Positions 36,667 to 56,030 of a stretch of 64,000 bases of DNA are shown here, one piece after another (the stretch's first letter is position 1; the number at the start of each line of letters is the position of its first letter). Source of the stretch: Bolinopsis microptera. Its lineage: Eukaryota; Ctenophora; Tentaculata; Lobata; Bolinopsidae. The notes under the pieces were generated by a model, which was given only the letters and a program-made list of their open reading frames with translations, was not told the origin of the DNA and made no database searches. The stretch is from contig NC_087073.1 of NCBI RefSeq assembly GCF_026151205.1, positions 18,194,837-18,258,836 on the forward strand. Reading direction: 5' to 3'. The position numbers and the translations under genes were made by a program.

Positions 36667-37310
36667 CGCTTTTGAGATGTACTTGAGAGTATGCTGGGGG
36701 TTGGCTTTGCTATCTGTTTTGGAGAGGAATTATTAAGCCACCTTGACTTCCATTACATGGGCAGTCACCCTTCTTTCCACTCCATTCTTCTTCAACTAGG
36801 ACTGTGTCTATTATTTAGCGCTTAAAGCAGTGGAATCAGAGGCAGCTCGTGGGAGCTGGCTGGTAGTTGTATCGGGTGTCCAATCGATGGACCCAGGGCC
36901 AGGGGGACTTGGGGGGCCGCCCCCTCCCTCAACTGCTGATGGCTATTCACCGATGACTGCATACAACACCTCAGCAGAAAGTTAATTAATTAATTAAATT
37001 ATTCAAACGTATAAGGCAAGATTTCAAATATTTCATCGAAGCTAGAAATTGCAATGCACATTACATACTTGCACACGCTCATATGGCTGAGTCGTCCTAA
37101 CGAGGATTGGACACCCTACAACATGATTTCACAAGGATCATGCATGCACTTACATTCGAATGTTTGAATAGAATAAAAAGCTTTTTATTGCGATTAGATA
37201 TTTCCGTTCAATACTAATAATATTTCTATTTTCAAGCACCAGCCACTAGATAATAATTTTAGGGCGTCCACAGATGCCTGGACGCCCTTAATAGCCGCCT
37301 CTGTATAGCA

Positions 37311-37552
37311 TGATAGTGCCCCCATTGAAAAAGCATCCCCCTGGCCTGTTGGTGCCCCTCAAAGTAGAAACGTCAAGTTGGACTTATTAGGTGATTTTAG
37401 AGAAAACGCCAGCAAAATGCACAGTTTTGCTAGTATTTTAGTCAAGTCTGTCAAAATTCTCCCACATCCAAACGATGATTAGCGCCCCCAGAGGTGGCGC
37501 CCCCTCCCAGCACAGCGGGGTCATTGTATTGAGGCCCTTCATTACGCCACTG
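37311..37552. mobile_element. Diverged, truncated relative of the 11507-11795 hAT-like element
   Basis: The right end CATTACGCCACTG matches the inverted terminal repeat. Internal blocks (CAAAACTG.GC.TTTTGC-type, TTTAGAGA, GGCGCC, CAGCACAGCGGGGTCA) match the other copy in reverse orientation. The other terminus is missing. Confidence 0.7.
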
Positions 37553-38880
37553 AATGAAAGTCAACGAAAGCATGTAGTCTCCCATGTTAAACTTGAACTT
37601 GCACCTGGTTCGCTATCATATGACATATGAGTTAATTAGCTTCCATTCCTAGCATATCCATGGCATCATGCTGACTCTTGCTTAGCTCCTATTTAATGAA
37701 GATTGGTAATGCCAACACTATATAATTTTAATATAACCCCTTAGAGTTTTACTTGCTTTTGAAAAAGTAAAATACTCAGTTGAACTTAATTGAGGATCCC
37801 TGCCAAAAGATCAAGAAGCTTCTTAGGATACCCCCCAAGTACATCTACATTAAAGTGTACTGTAAATATAGTATTACAGGCACGGGGGGAAAAATTGAAC
37901 CCCAGAAAAAAAATAAGCCCCCTAGTCCCCATGGTCGCCTGATAACTGGGCTGTGTTTATGACTGCAGTCTGTACCGTTTAAACGGTAGGCAATTGACTT
38001 CAGCCGTTAAATTATTAACAGGAAAATTGTTTTAATTTTGGTTGAGCGAATGTTTTATATCAGATGTTGATTTCTTAAAGATAGGTGTATATTTTTGCTA
38101 TTATTTCTATGAAAGGGGAGGTACGGATAAAGTACCAAACCTTATTGTGTATATTTGGTTGATTGACTTCAGCATTTCGTAAATTATTCCCAAATCCCAC
38201 TATACATGTACTTATTCCACGTCCATTCAATGTGGCAAGTACTGAGTTCGGTAGGGCCAGGGACTGGTAAGACATTTTGGCATTTACGTGAGTACTTGAT
38301 TCTTTTCAGTCCCAGTTTATTGCTGTCCTACAAATTTCTTTAATGCCAAATGTCGTCTAAAACACCCTATTTCTCAAAATTTTTCCAGGGGGCTGTGCCC
38401 CTCTAGCCCCTGGGTTGGACGCGTTGGCTCGCTTTGCTCGCCAAGGGGGCCCCCTAAACAAAAATCCGGGCTACGTGCCTGTAGAACTGTACTATAATCT
38501 AATTCCAAAATAGTTGAGTCTCTGAATTCAGTCTTGTCTCTCGAAAATGATTTTAATCGTGGTTGTGCAATAAGATTAGTATCTAAGAATGATGACTCTA
38601 CTTAGAGTTAGAAAACTTAAGTTAGAAAATTCTTGCAAAGAACTTGAATGGTTAGACACAAGGATGTCTTTCAGCATAGCAGAGGAAACTCTTGTTCTGA
38701 TGTAGGATGAAGTATATGTTTTCCTTATCATAAACACCAAACATAACCACTACCATTTAATTGTGTTGAATAAGCAGCTGTTCATGGCTGGAAATGTTAT
38801 TTCAATGTTATAAATTATATTTTCAATATGTACAGTTGGATGCAGATTTACAGTATATTCTTGTTAATAGTTATTGATAT
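37553..38880. other. Upstream region of the DEAD-box helicase gene
   Basis: Includes a GC-rich patch near 38395-38460 (GGGGGCTGTGCCCC, CTAGCCCC) of repeat-like appearance. The rest is AT-rich. Any 5'UTR exon or promoter of the downstream gene should lie here but none could be defined. Confidence 0.45.
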
Positions 38881-38895
38881 TTTCACCTTACAGGA

Positions 38896-41283
38896 ATGTC
38901 GTCTGATAGTGAATCCAGTGATGATGACACTCAAAAGCTGGTGCAGGAGCGGAACAAGAAGGCCAAAAGTGGCGGATTTTATGCATTGGGACTGTCATCT
39001 AAAACTGTCAAAGCAGCTGTAAAGAAAGGATACAAAGTTCCAACACCAATACAAAGGAAAGCCATTCCTCTGCTTCTAGATAAACGTGATGTGGTTGCGA
39101 TGGCAAGAACAGGATCTGGAAAGACTGCTGCATTTTTGCTTCCTATGATAGAACTTTTGAAGGAGCACAGTTCTATTGTTGGTTTTAGATGCCTTCTTTT
39201 GTCTCCAACAAGAGAACTTGCTATTCAATCCATGAAGTTTTGCAAGGAGTTTACCAAAGGAAGAAATCTGAGGATTGCCCTCATTCTGGGAGGTGAAAGT
39301 ATGGCTGAACAATTTCAATCGCTTCATGACAATCCTGATATTGTGATAGCTACCCCTGGTAGATTAGTGCATGTCATTCATGAAATGAATCTCAAATTAT
39401 CATCAGTTGAGGTTTTGATATGTGATGAAGCTGATCGATTGTTTGAAATGGGATTTGCTGAACAGCTTCGTGATATCTGCACCAGACTTCCAACAGAAAG
39501 ACAAACCGCTCTTTTTAGTGCAACTCTTCCAAAAACTGTTGTTGAATTTGCTCGTGCAGGTTTAAAGGAACCCGTGCTGGTAAGACTTGATTTAGAATCT
39601 AAGCTTAATGATGGTCTTAAAACAGTCTATTTAAGAGTATCTGAAGATAATAAATGGGCAGCTCTTCTTCATCTGATAGAATTTACCATTAACATCAAAA
39701 CTGAACAGACTGTTGTTTTCTTTCCTACAAAACATCACGTAGAATACTGTGTGGAACTTTTAAACAGCATAGACATTCCTTGTGCTCACATTTACAGTTC
39801 TTTGGATCAAACTGCTCGAAAGATAAATGCTGCAAAATTTTTCATGAAAAAGGTCAATGTCCTTCTGGTAACCGATGTTGCTGCACGTGGAATGGATGTT
39901 CCATTACTTGATAATGTAATCAATTTCAATTTTCCACCAAAACCCAAGCTCTATGTACACAGAGTTGGCAGAGTTGCTCGTGCTGGTAAGACAGGTACTG
40001 CATACTCTTTAATTGGTGGTGATGAAATTGGGTTTCTTTTTGATCTCTACCTGTTTCTTGGTAAAAATCTTTCAATTGTTACACCCACCAATCCTGGCTC
40101 AGATGACGACTCTTTTGGCATTATTCCGCAGCATCTTGTTGATACTCAAAATGAGCGTCTATCCAGTTTCCACAGGCTTAACTGTTTACTCCCTGCAGCA
40201 TTGAAGGTCTGTCAAAATGGCTACAAGCATTATCTTCGATCCCGTGGTCACCCTGCCTCAGAGTCAATCACAAGAGCAAAAGAACTGACAACTTTGGCAG
40301 CTCACCAAGTGTTTCAAGCTGATCACACCACTGTCGAGAGAGATTCATTGCTCGACCAACTTCGTTTATACAGAGGAAAAACAACAATTTTCGAGGTGAA
40401 TAAGGACAATAAGAATGAATTTCAAGATATCATGAAACGAAAGAGGAAAATGCATGATAAGTACAAGACTTCTGCTAAAGTTCCAAAACTCGAAAAGACC
40501 ACCCGAACTCAATCTGACAATCCTCAGGAGTCCTCCACATCAGAATTAAGTTCAGTGTTTGTGGAAGTTGTGAAACCAACTATTGAGGATGATGCTTACA
40601 TACCATATACGAGGCCTGGAAACCAAGATGCAGAAGATAGAGCTTTCAGTATTGGATTTAATCAGGATACTGCTGAAGCCAGTTTTGATATCATTGGAGA
40701 TGACAGTGACATGATAAAGAAACAAAAGTCACTGGAAAAATGGGATGACAAAAAGAAGAGATTCTTGAAAGTGAGGGCTTTTGATAAGAATGAAAAGACT
40801 GTCAAAGCAGAAGATGGATCTAGAGTCAAAGCATCCTACAAAACTGGCAGGTACAAAGATTGGATGAGCAAGTCTAAGAAAACATCACTTGCTATCGGTG
40901 AAACAGAAGATTCTAATACTAGGGGAGTAAGTGTTAGAAAGAGAGGCTGGCATTATACTAAAGAAAAAACTGGAAAATCAGATTTGAAATCAGTTGACAC
41001 AATCATAAAAGACAGAAAAGTCAAAGCTAAGAATAGAGCTCAACATTTCAATAACAAAAAAGGTGGTGTATCAAAAGGTGGTGGTGGTGGTGGATCAAAA
41101 GGTGGTGGTGGTGGTGGTGGTGGTGGTGGTGGTGGTGGTGGTGGAATGAAGTCAGGTAAATCTGGTGGTTTTAGAACAAAAGGAAATGTTAGTGGACCAA
41201 AAGGCACTGGTATGAAGTCTGGTAAACCTGGAGGTTTCAAATCAAAAGGTGCTGGTTTTAGTAAATCGAAGTTCAAGAAATGA
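38896..41283 (+). CDS. DDX54: ATP-dependent RNA helicase DDX54/Dbp10
   Basis: A single uninterrupted coding exon of 795 codons. DEAD-box motifs are all present: Q motif PTPIQ (49-53), ARTGSGKT (70-77), PTREL (104-108), TPGR (153-156), DEAD (177-180), SAT (208-210), RGMDVP (331-336), HRVGRVARAG (355-364). The basic C-terminal half includes the KRFLKV region of the Dbp10 C-terminal domain and ends in repeats of GGF/KSGK, with an unbroken glycine run from a GGT microsatellite (about 735-750). DDX54/Dbp10 remodels pre-60S ribosomal particles in the nucleolus. The start is ATG 38896, two bases after a strong acceptor (CACCTTACAG), so the 5'UTR is spliced or trans-spliced. Co-oriented with LSM10 540 bp downstream. 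Confidence 0.97.
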   Translation: MSSDSESSDDDTQKLVQERNKKAKSGGFYALGLSSKTVKAAVKKGYKVPTPIQRKAIPLLLDKRDVVAMARTGSGKTAAFLLPMIELLKEHSSIVGFRCLLLSPTRELAIQSMKFCKEFTKGRNLRIALILGGESMAEQFQSLHDNPDIVIATPGRLVHVIHEMNLKLSSVEVLICDEADRLFEMGFAEQLRDICTRLPTERQTALFSATLPKTVVEFARAGLKEPVLVRLDLESKLNDGLKTVYLRVSEDNKWAALLHLIEFTINIKTEQTVVFFPTKHHVEYCVELLNSIDIPCAHIYSSLDQTARKINAAKFFMKKVNVLLVTDVAARGMDVPLLDNVINFNFPPKPKLYVHRVGRVARAGKTGTAYSLIGGDEIGFLFDLYLFLGKNLSIVTPTNPGSDDDSFGIIPQHLVDTQNERLSSFHRLNCLLPAALKVCQNGYKHYLRSRGHPASESITRAKELTTLAAHQVFQADHTTVERDSLLDQLRLYRGKTTIFEVNKDNKNEFQDIMKRKRKMHDKYKTSAKVPKLEKTTRTQSDNPQESSTSELSSVFVEVVKPTIEDDAYIPYTRPGNQDAEDRAFSIGFNQDTAEASFDIIGDDSDMIKKQKSLEKWDDKKKRFLKVRAFDKNEKTVKAEDGSRVKASYKTGRYKDWMSKSKKTSLAIGETEDSNTRGVSVRKRGWHYTKEKTGKSDLKSVDTIIKDRKVKAKNRAQHFNNKKGGVSKGGGGGGSKGGGGGGGGGGGGGGGMKSGKSGGFRTKGNVSGPKGTGMKSGKPGGFKSKGAGFSKSKFKK

Positions 41284-41825
41284 GTTTTAGCAGGTATGAT
41301 GAGTTCATGTTTTAAATGATTTAAATGTCAGCCCATTGAAGAATATTCACCATCAAATATATTCAAGATCGAAACAGTAAATTGACACTTGACAGGGACA
41401 ATATATCATGCCATTGCACTTGCATAGTAGTGTTGAAGTTTTTGGAGATATGATTCATTGTGAAAATTATCATCAATTTTAATGACAGTGTACAAATTTT
41501 AATTTATTTCTGAGGACATGCCTCTTTTACTGCTTTTATTTAACATAATCAGTACAGTCCAGCCTCCATTGCACTTTAATTTACCAGGCATTGCTTTCTC
41601 ACAAGAGGCCTGGTAAATGTAGGTTGTGTTGGACTGTAAAGTACTAACATATAAAGTATCGAGATTTGCTTATTAAAACAATTTATAATCAATGAAATTG
41701 GTATCGGTTATGAATTGGAAGTCTTCGATATTAAGACTAACAATGTTTATTGACCCAAATTCAATCCATCATCTATTCAGATAATGTAAAGTTTGTTGTC
41801 AGACAACGATTGGGGCATCACAGTT

Positions 41826-42239
41826 ATGGGGGATTTTAGCAAGTCTATCTCCGGCCACGAGAGAGCAACTTTTGAGAAGACTCTTTGCTGTATGTTAAAA
41901 GAACTAGAAGGCTACAGCACCACAGTTGAGCTACGCAACGAAATTCAGATAACTGGGATGGTTGATCATATGGATGGTCACATGAACATTTCAATGTCAA
42001 ATGTAACATATGAGAAGCCTCGTCAGCCACCAGCCCAGTTCTCCCACATCAAGATTCATGGTAAGCAAATCAGATTTGTTCACATACCTGATCAGATAAA
42101 CATGCAAAAGGCTATTACTAAGCAGTTAGATCAAAATAGACATGATAGTAAAAAGTATGGAGTTAAAAAACGAGAGGGATATATTGAGAAAAAGAGAGTT
42201 GAGAGACAGAAAATAATGGATAAAGTTAAAAAGTCCTGA
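41826..42239 (+). CDS. LSM10: U7 snRNP Sm-like protein LSM10
   Basis: 137 codons in one exon, close to the usual length. The Sm fold is recognisable: TVELRNEIQITGMVDHMDGH followed by MNISMSNVTY (Sm1), then GKQIRFVHIPDQINM (Sm2). The basic KKREGYIEKKRVERQK tail is also present. The VHIPD signature distinguishes LSM10 from SmD1. With LSM11 it replaces SmD1/SmD2 in the U7 particle that trims replication-dependent histone mRNAs. The ATG at 41826 is chosen; the frame is open further up, but only a TTG is available. An acceptor-like CATCACAG ends two bases before it. Poly(A) signal AATAAA at 42322. Confidence 0.9.
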   Translation: MGDFSKSISGHERATFEKTLCCMLKELEGYSTTVELRNEIQITGMVDHMDGHMNISMSNVTYEKPRQPPAQFSHIKIHGKQIRFVHIPDQINMQKAITKQLDQNRHDSKKYGVKKREGYIEKKRVERQKIMDKVKKS

Positions 42240-43160
42240 GTCATCAGTAACATTTTTCCTCAAGACTCTTCAGCTTGTTAGATCTTATCTTCTTACACTG
42301 AAATTTGGATCGTGTATCATGAATAAAATGTATTCTATTTATCTTTCTACTTTTCATTCGCAATTAATAATGGTCTTAACATTGAATTGACGAGTGATAC
42401 TTCAAATCGTTACAAGCGTTTTTAATGTCTGCCTCATGAGAACGTTATAATACATCATGATACCTTGCACATTTCAGTTAAACTATTTTAGTTGTTTAAA
42501 TATTATAGACGTAATCATCAGACATTTTTTGTTGTTGTAAAGACAGCAAATGATGTGGAAATTGTAAACGTTCGTAACACTAGTCACTCGTCAAAAGAGA
42601 GATGAATTGGAATAAATATTTATGATGTTATTTTGTATGTTGCATGAGAACTTTCAATCAATGATTGCTTAGTTATAGTTGACTGACTGTCTGTGAGTGC
42701 ACAACTTCTTGCGTTCCATACAAAAGAAATGTTTGTTCATTTAAACAAATTTTTATTGATGTTTTTAAATAATATGTTGGTGTAAATCTCGATCGAAATA
42801 TAATTTCAGATTAATAAAGAATATTTGTATGTCTTTGATTATATAACAAAACTTGCTCTTTTACCGTCTAAATCAAACACTCAGAATTCAGATATGATCT
42901 AGGAAATATATCAAAATTTTTAAAAATTCGACATTGAAAACTTACTCGACAGTCGACAAGTACATATAATTTGCATAATAACTATATCATAATTTTTAGG
43001 ATTTACTCGTGAACTGGACCAGCTAGAGAATACATTTAGATGAGCTCAACGCAGCATGTTTGGTGATATAAAGTGAAGAACTATTCTCTCAGTTCAACAG
43101 ATGTTTTCAAAATGTAACCCCTGATTAAAGTTGTACTAAGAACGGTAAACACTTGAATCA
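42240..43160. other. Intergenic, LSM10 3' end and RECQL4 upstream
   Basis: AATAAA at 42322 should end LSM10 transcripts. The remainder is AT-rich with no reading frame of note; RECQL4 follows after an acceptor at 43167. Confidence 0.6.
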
Positions 43161-43169
43161 GTTTCAGAG

Positions 43170-50852
<7,683 letters not shown>

Positions 50853-51216
50853 CTTGAACGTCTTATCTCTGGATCATTATATGATTATCACTAACCTTGT
50901 CTCACAGCAGGATATTTTGTAAATTTAAAAAAATTTCTTAATTTATTTTATGAAAGTTGCTTTAACAGATATTATCAGCAACTTTTATGAATTTTTATCA
51001 ATTCTATGACATTTGACATTAAGTTTTTAACAATAAATTATATTTAACGTTTGAATACATCCTAATTCAACTATTTATTTCACTCAAACTGATTATTTTT
51101 TAGATTAGTCTGGATTCATCCAATACTTCAACTTTTGCTGCCGATACTCTGCATTTCTGATCATAACTGTATTGATTGTTTGACTAACCCCAGAACTATT
51201 TTAGCTAAATAACATC

Positions 51217-51387
51217 ATGGGTCACGACAACGTATGGTTCTCCCACCCCAGGAAGTACGGGCCCGGCTCAAGAAAGTGCAGAGTATGTGCTAACCATCAT
51301 GGTCTGATCAGAAAGTACTCCCTGGACATGTGCAGACAGTGTTTCCAACAATACTCAAAGGCTATTGGTTTCCAGAAACTGAGATAG
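51217..51387 (+). CDS. RPS29: 40S ribosomal protein S29 (uS14), copy 1
   Basis: 56 residues, the full family length, in one exon. The zinc site is C21-x2-C24 and C39-x2-C42, and the family strings [11 protein letters not shown] and [10 protein letters not shown] are present. It is a small-subunit head protein. An acceptor (CAGAACTATTTTAG) ends 12 bases before the ATG. It follows RECQL4 by 364 bp on the same strand. Confidence 0.98.
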   Translation: MGHDNVWFSHPRKYGPGSRKCRVCANHHGLIRKYSLDMCRQCFQQYSKAIGFQKLR

Positions 51388-53043
51388 AAAAGAAGGAAGA
51401 TGTTTCAAATCAGGATAATTTATTGAACTTATTTTAATTCACCTCGTTTACCTGAGTATGAAGATTGTAGTTGGGGCTTCTTGGGGATACTCTATTCATT
51501 TTTCGTCTCCAAGAATTAACCAGTAGGTATGCTAGCTAGTATCTTTCGTTCCATTCGGCAAGTTAGCTTCTTCTATTTTTGTCATGACATTTTAAAGACC
51601 TTACTCGCTTCGAAGCATAAATCATTTATGGAATTTAGAGATCAATACAATTTTTAGATATAAATAGGGACAAATAAATAAGGCATATAACAAGGTAATG
51701 TTGCTCTAATTATGATCATTTTGATTAAAGATACTACTGAGGATGCTATAACTTTTAAACCAGTAAGTTCAGCTTTTTTATTAAAATTGTCGAACCACTC
51801 TCCCTGTAAAGCTTCATATAAGGTATTTGAAAGATTTAATATTCTTCTGGGGATTAATTTTCCGTCTCGCCAAGAATTAAACAGAAGACATGCTGGCTAC
51901 TATCTTTCGTTCCAGCGAGGTTGTTCTTTTGGTTCTAATAGGAAAACTAAGAACTGACATTTCCAGGCTAAGTTGTAACCATGAATCATGAGATAATTTG
52001 TAAAATACTTCCTCTCCGTCTACCGGGCAATACTCATGACTTTTTAAACACTCTTAACCCGCTTCGAAGCATAAATCATTTATGGCTTTTAGAGGTCGCT
52101 AATTTTGTAACCAAGACATATAATATAGATAATGTTGATTTAATTATGATGATTCTGATTAAAGATACTTCGCTTCCACTAAGGATGCCATGCCATAACT
52201 TTTTAACCAGTCAGCCCAGCAGCTGTAGAGCTCCATATAAATATAAGGTATTTGAAAGATTTAATATTCTTCGAGTAAAACGTAACTGCCAAAATTAAAG
52301 ATTTGTTAGTAAAATGCCAGGGAATAAATTGTTTTCTTAATGCACTACTCGAACCAGACCCTATCTCACTTTTTGATAGATTCAATTCCCTAGAATCATG
52401 AAACTATTCTCAATCATAAAATATAAGACACTGTAAACTGATACAACGTATCCCCCGTCCCTGGAATTCATTTGATGTGAGAGGTACAGTTGAGTGGGAA
52501 TTTGCAAACCGTGATTATCATCGTGTGTGGTATAAATACTTGACTTAATTTCCTGATGATGAAATGATGAAAGCAAGCTTTTAAATTCGGGATAGCCTGT
52601 GGCAGGCAACGCCCGATTCTAATGCTTCTACAGACCTACACAAGTGCAAGTAAGTAGGTAAATATTTCATGCTAGGCATGTGGCACCCATTACTTTCCTA
52701 TATCGACATTAATTTTAAACTATCGTCATTCATTGCACAAACCCTGCAGAATATTATTGCAAAATTCTGGAGGCGCCTCCGGAGCAGTAGTTATAAGATC
52801 CCTCCTGGCAAGCCAGGGGCGTGCCATCCCTAATATGCATAGAAGGAGGGGCCGCAGACTCTAGGCGTCTCGGTCTGCGTGATCCTCACAGATGGTGACA
52901 GATCATGGACATATGATTTATCATACTGTATAGACATACTACGGTCATTCCGTCAACAACCAACAGAATATTACCAATACTGTAATATTTTGTTCTGAAA
53001 ATTTGTTTGACTAACCCCAGAACTATTTTAGCTAAATAACATC

Positions 53044-53214
53044 ATGGGTCACGACAACGTATGGTTCTCCCACCCCAGGAAGTACGGGCCCGGCTCAAGA
53101 AAGTGCAGAGTATGTGCTAACCATCATGGTCTGATCAGAAAGTACTCCCTGGACATGTGCAGACAGTGTTTCCAACAATACTCAAAGGCTATTGGTTTCC
53201 AGAAACTGAGATAG
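53044..53214 (+). CDS. RPS29: 40S ribosomal protein S29, copy 2
   Basis: Identical in coding sequence to copy 1, as far as I can read it base by base. The same acceptor and leader precede the ATG. It lies in the second unit of the tandem duplication, with its own copy of the 3' spacer, so it is likely expressed. Confidence 0.97.
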   Translation: MGHDNVWFSHPRKYGPGSRKCRVCANHHGLIRKYSLDMCRQCFQQYSKAIGFQKLR

Positions 53215-54728
53215 AAAAGAAGGAAGATGTTTCAAATCTGACAGGATAATTTATTGAACTTATTTTAATTCACCTCGTTTACCTGAGTATGAAGATTGTA
53301 GTTGGGGCATCTTGGGGATACTCTATTAATTTTTCGTCTCCAAGAATTAACCAGTAGGTATGCTAGCTAGTATCTTTCGTTCCATTCGGCAAGTTGGCTT
53401 CTTCTATCGTTGTCATGACATTTTAAAGACCTTACTCGCTTCGAAGCATAAATCATTTATGGAATTTAGAGATCAATACAATTTTAAGATATAAATAGGG
53501 ACAAATAAATAAGACATATAACAAGGTAATGTTGCTCTAATTATGATCATTTTGATTAAAGATACTACTGAGGATGCTATAACTTTTAAACCAGTAAGTT
53601 CAGCTTTTTTATTAAAATTGTCAAACCACTCTCCCTGCGGTAAAGCTTCATATAAGGTATTTGAAAGATATAATATTCTTCTGGGGATTAATTTTCAGTC
53701 TCGCCAAGAATTAAACAGAAGACATGCTGGCTACTATCTTTCGTTCCAGCAAGGTTGTTCTTTTGGTTCTAATAGGAAAACTAAGAACTGACATTTCCAG
53801 GCTAAGTTGTGACCATGAATCATGAGATAATTTGTAAAATACTTCCTCTCCGTCTACCGGACACTACTCATGACTTTTTAAACACTCTTAACCCGCTTCG
53901 AAGCATAAATCATTTATGGCATTTAGAGGTCGCTAATTTTTTAACCAAGACATAATATAGATAATGTTGCTTTAATTATGATGATTCTGATTAAAGATAC
54001 TTCGCTTCCACTAAGGATGCCATGCCATAACGTTTTAACTAGTCAGCCCAGCAGCTGTAGAGCTCCATATAAATATAAGGTATTTGAAAGATTTAATATT
54101 CTTCGAGTAAAACTTAACTGCCAAAATTAAAAATTTGTTAGTAAAATGATAGTGAATAAATTGTTTTCTTAATGCACTACTCGAACCAGACCCTATCTCA
54201 CTTTTTGATAGATTCATTTCCCTAGAATCATGAAACTATTCTACATCATAAAATATAAGACACTGTAAACTGATACAACGTATCCCCCGTCCCTGGAATT
54301 CATTTGATGTGAGAGGTACAGTTGAGTGGGAATTTGCAAACCGTGATTATCAACGTGTGTGGTATAAATACTTAATTTCCTATATCGACATTAATTTTGA
54401 ACTATCGTCATTCATTGCACAAACCCTGCAGAATATTATTGCAAAATTCTGGAGGCGCCTCCGGAGCAGTAGTTATAAGATCCCTCCTGGCAAGCCAGGG
54501 GCGTGCCATCCCTAATATGCATAGAAGGAGGGGCCGCAGACTCTGGGCGGCTCGGTCTGCGCGATCCTCACAGATGGTGACAGATCATACATATAATATG
54601 ATTTATCATACTGTATAGACATACTACGGTCATTCCGTCAACAACCAACAGAATATTACTAATACTGTAATATTTTGTTCTGAAAATTTGTTTGACTAAC
54701 CCCAGAACTATTTTAGCTAAATAACATC

Positions 54729-54899
54729 ATGGGTCACGACAACGTATGGTTCTCCCACCCCAGGAAGTACGGGCCCGGCTCAAGGAAGTGCAGAGTATGT
54801 GCTAACCATCATGGTCTGATCAGAAAGTACTCCCTGGACATGTGCAGACAGTGTTTCCAACAATACTCAAAGGCTATTGGTTTCCAGAAACTGAGATAG
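54729..54899 (+). CDS. RPS29: 40S ribosomal protein S29, copy 3
   Basis: Differs from copies 1 and 2 by one silent base (arginine AGA to AGG at residue 19). The protein is identical. The 3' flank diverges right after the stop, so this copy marks the end of the duplicated block and probably carries the ancestral downstream context. Confidence 0.97.
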   Translation: MGHDNVWFSHPRKYGPGSRKCRVCANHHGLIRKYSLDMCRQCFQQYSKAIGFQKLR

Positions 54900-55163
54900 A
54901 TAACCTCCTGAGAAGAAAAATTGCTCCCTTGCTTTAGATTTTTAATTCTATTTATACTCTTGTTTTATTAATCTTAATAGTTAATAGTGTACTTTAGATT
55001 ACTGAGATTTACCAATATTTTAACAATACAACATGATTTAAAATTATATTAGAAAACATTTTTCTTATCAAAGTCCCCTAAACAAAAGTTCACAATCTTT
55101 GAAAATATCCAAAATCATACTAATGATTCTAGTAACTAATCGGGCAACTGTATCTTAGCGGTT

Positions 55164-56030
55164 ATGGTGGGGTGTTGTTGCTCTAAAGAAGTCAGAGTAA
55201 AGATTGTGTTTGGGTACTCTGCCTTTTCAACTCTGATGCATGTATCCGCAGCACTCGTCTTTGGAGTAAAGTTCCAATTATACACGGTAAGGGTCTTTAT
55301 ATCGAGATAGTTTAGATAGGTGACTTCTATACTTTCTTTAAACAGGATGTAATAGCATATTATGGCTTTAAAAAAACATAAACTTAAAACTGTTCAATCA
55401 TGCTTACTTTTTCATAAGTTCGGCAGACAATTCACAAACTTGAGTGCTCAAGACGTGTACCTCCTATTTCAGGTAGCAATGTGGGCAGCAATAGGAGGAC
55501 TGTACGCCCTCTCAGTAGCCACTCTACACGGTCTAGCCATCCGCCAATCACTCCGTCCTAATCCCAACTCTATAGTTATCCAGCTGCTCCCTGCCATCTT
55601 ACTAAGCGCTGTACTGGGAATGATATTCTCTCTGGGGGTTACTGTGTATGGCCTTGCTAAAGCCATTTCCTTAAAAGAGGGTGAGTGGAAAATGATAGTG
55701 GTAGCGTTTCTGAAACTCATTTGGGTAACATAGATGTTATGAAAACGTAATTAGATATAAATAAAATATATATCTCTACTTTTTAGGTCTATCAGTTAGT
55801 ATTTAAATAAAATGTTTACAATTATTAATTTCATGTTGCATTTTCTCTCCCCAGATTTAGTCATATCGTCACACTACATTCTCGGTGTGTGGGGATTTCT
55901 GTGCTTTAAGTGGTCCTACTACCTCTTCCAGCAGTCCCGTCGCTACACCAGATCTTACCACCTTGATACTGAAGATGCAGCTCCTTTCGTTATTCAGGAG
56001 GTCCTCCCCGAACAAGAGGACATGAGATGA
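55164..56030 (+). CDS. Unrecognised small four-helix membrane protein, 3 exons
   Basis: Exons 55164-55286, 55473-55680 and 55855-56030 join in phase to 168 residues. The start MVGCCCSKEVRVKIVFG has three adjacent cysteines (4-6), which could be palmitoylated. Four hydrophobic segments follow: about 14-40, 43-63 (WAAIGGLYALSVATLHGL), 74-102 (IQLLPAILLSAVLGMIFSLG) and 112-132. A tyrosine/arginine segment and an acidic C-terminal tail end it. No family is recognised. The layout recalls small tetraspan proteins. An acceptor (GTATCTTAG) lies five bases before the ATG. The gene lies between RPS29 copy 3 and RPL34, same strand. Confidence 0.8.

Larger units (their letters stand above)
51176..54900 (+). 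repeat. Tandem segmental duplication carrying RPS29 (two full units plus a partial third)
   Basis: The RPS29 starts are 1827 and 1685 bp apart. The units share the gene and about 1.5 kb of AT-rich 3' spacer almost base for base. The difference is mostly one indel of about 140 bp at 52535-52680 that unit 2 lacks. Inside each spacer a smaller repeat (CGCTTCGAAGCATAAATCAT at 51607 and 52061) shows an older duplication of about 450 bp. Confidence 0.95.

Noticed and set aside
41040-41276. Minus-strand proline-rich frame
   Set aside because: Shadow of the glycine-rich tail of DDX54 on the opposite strand.
51712-51957. 81-codon frame in the RPS29 spacer, repeated at 53543
   Set aside because: Conserved only because the whole spacer is duplicated. 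It overlaps an internal repeat, has stops around it and no recognisable family.
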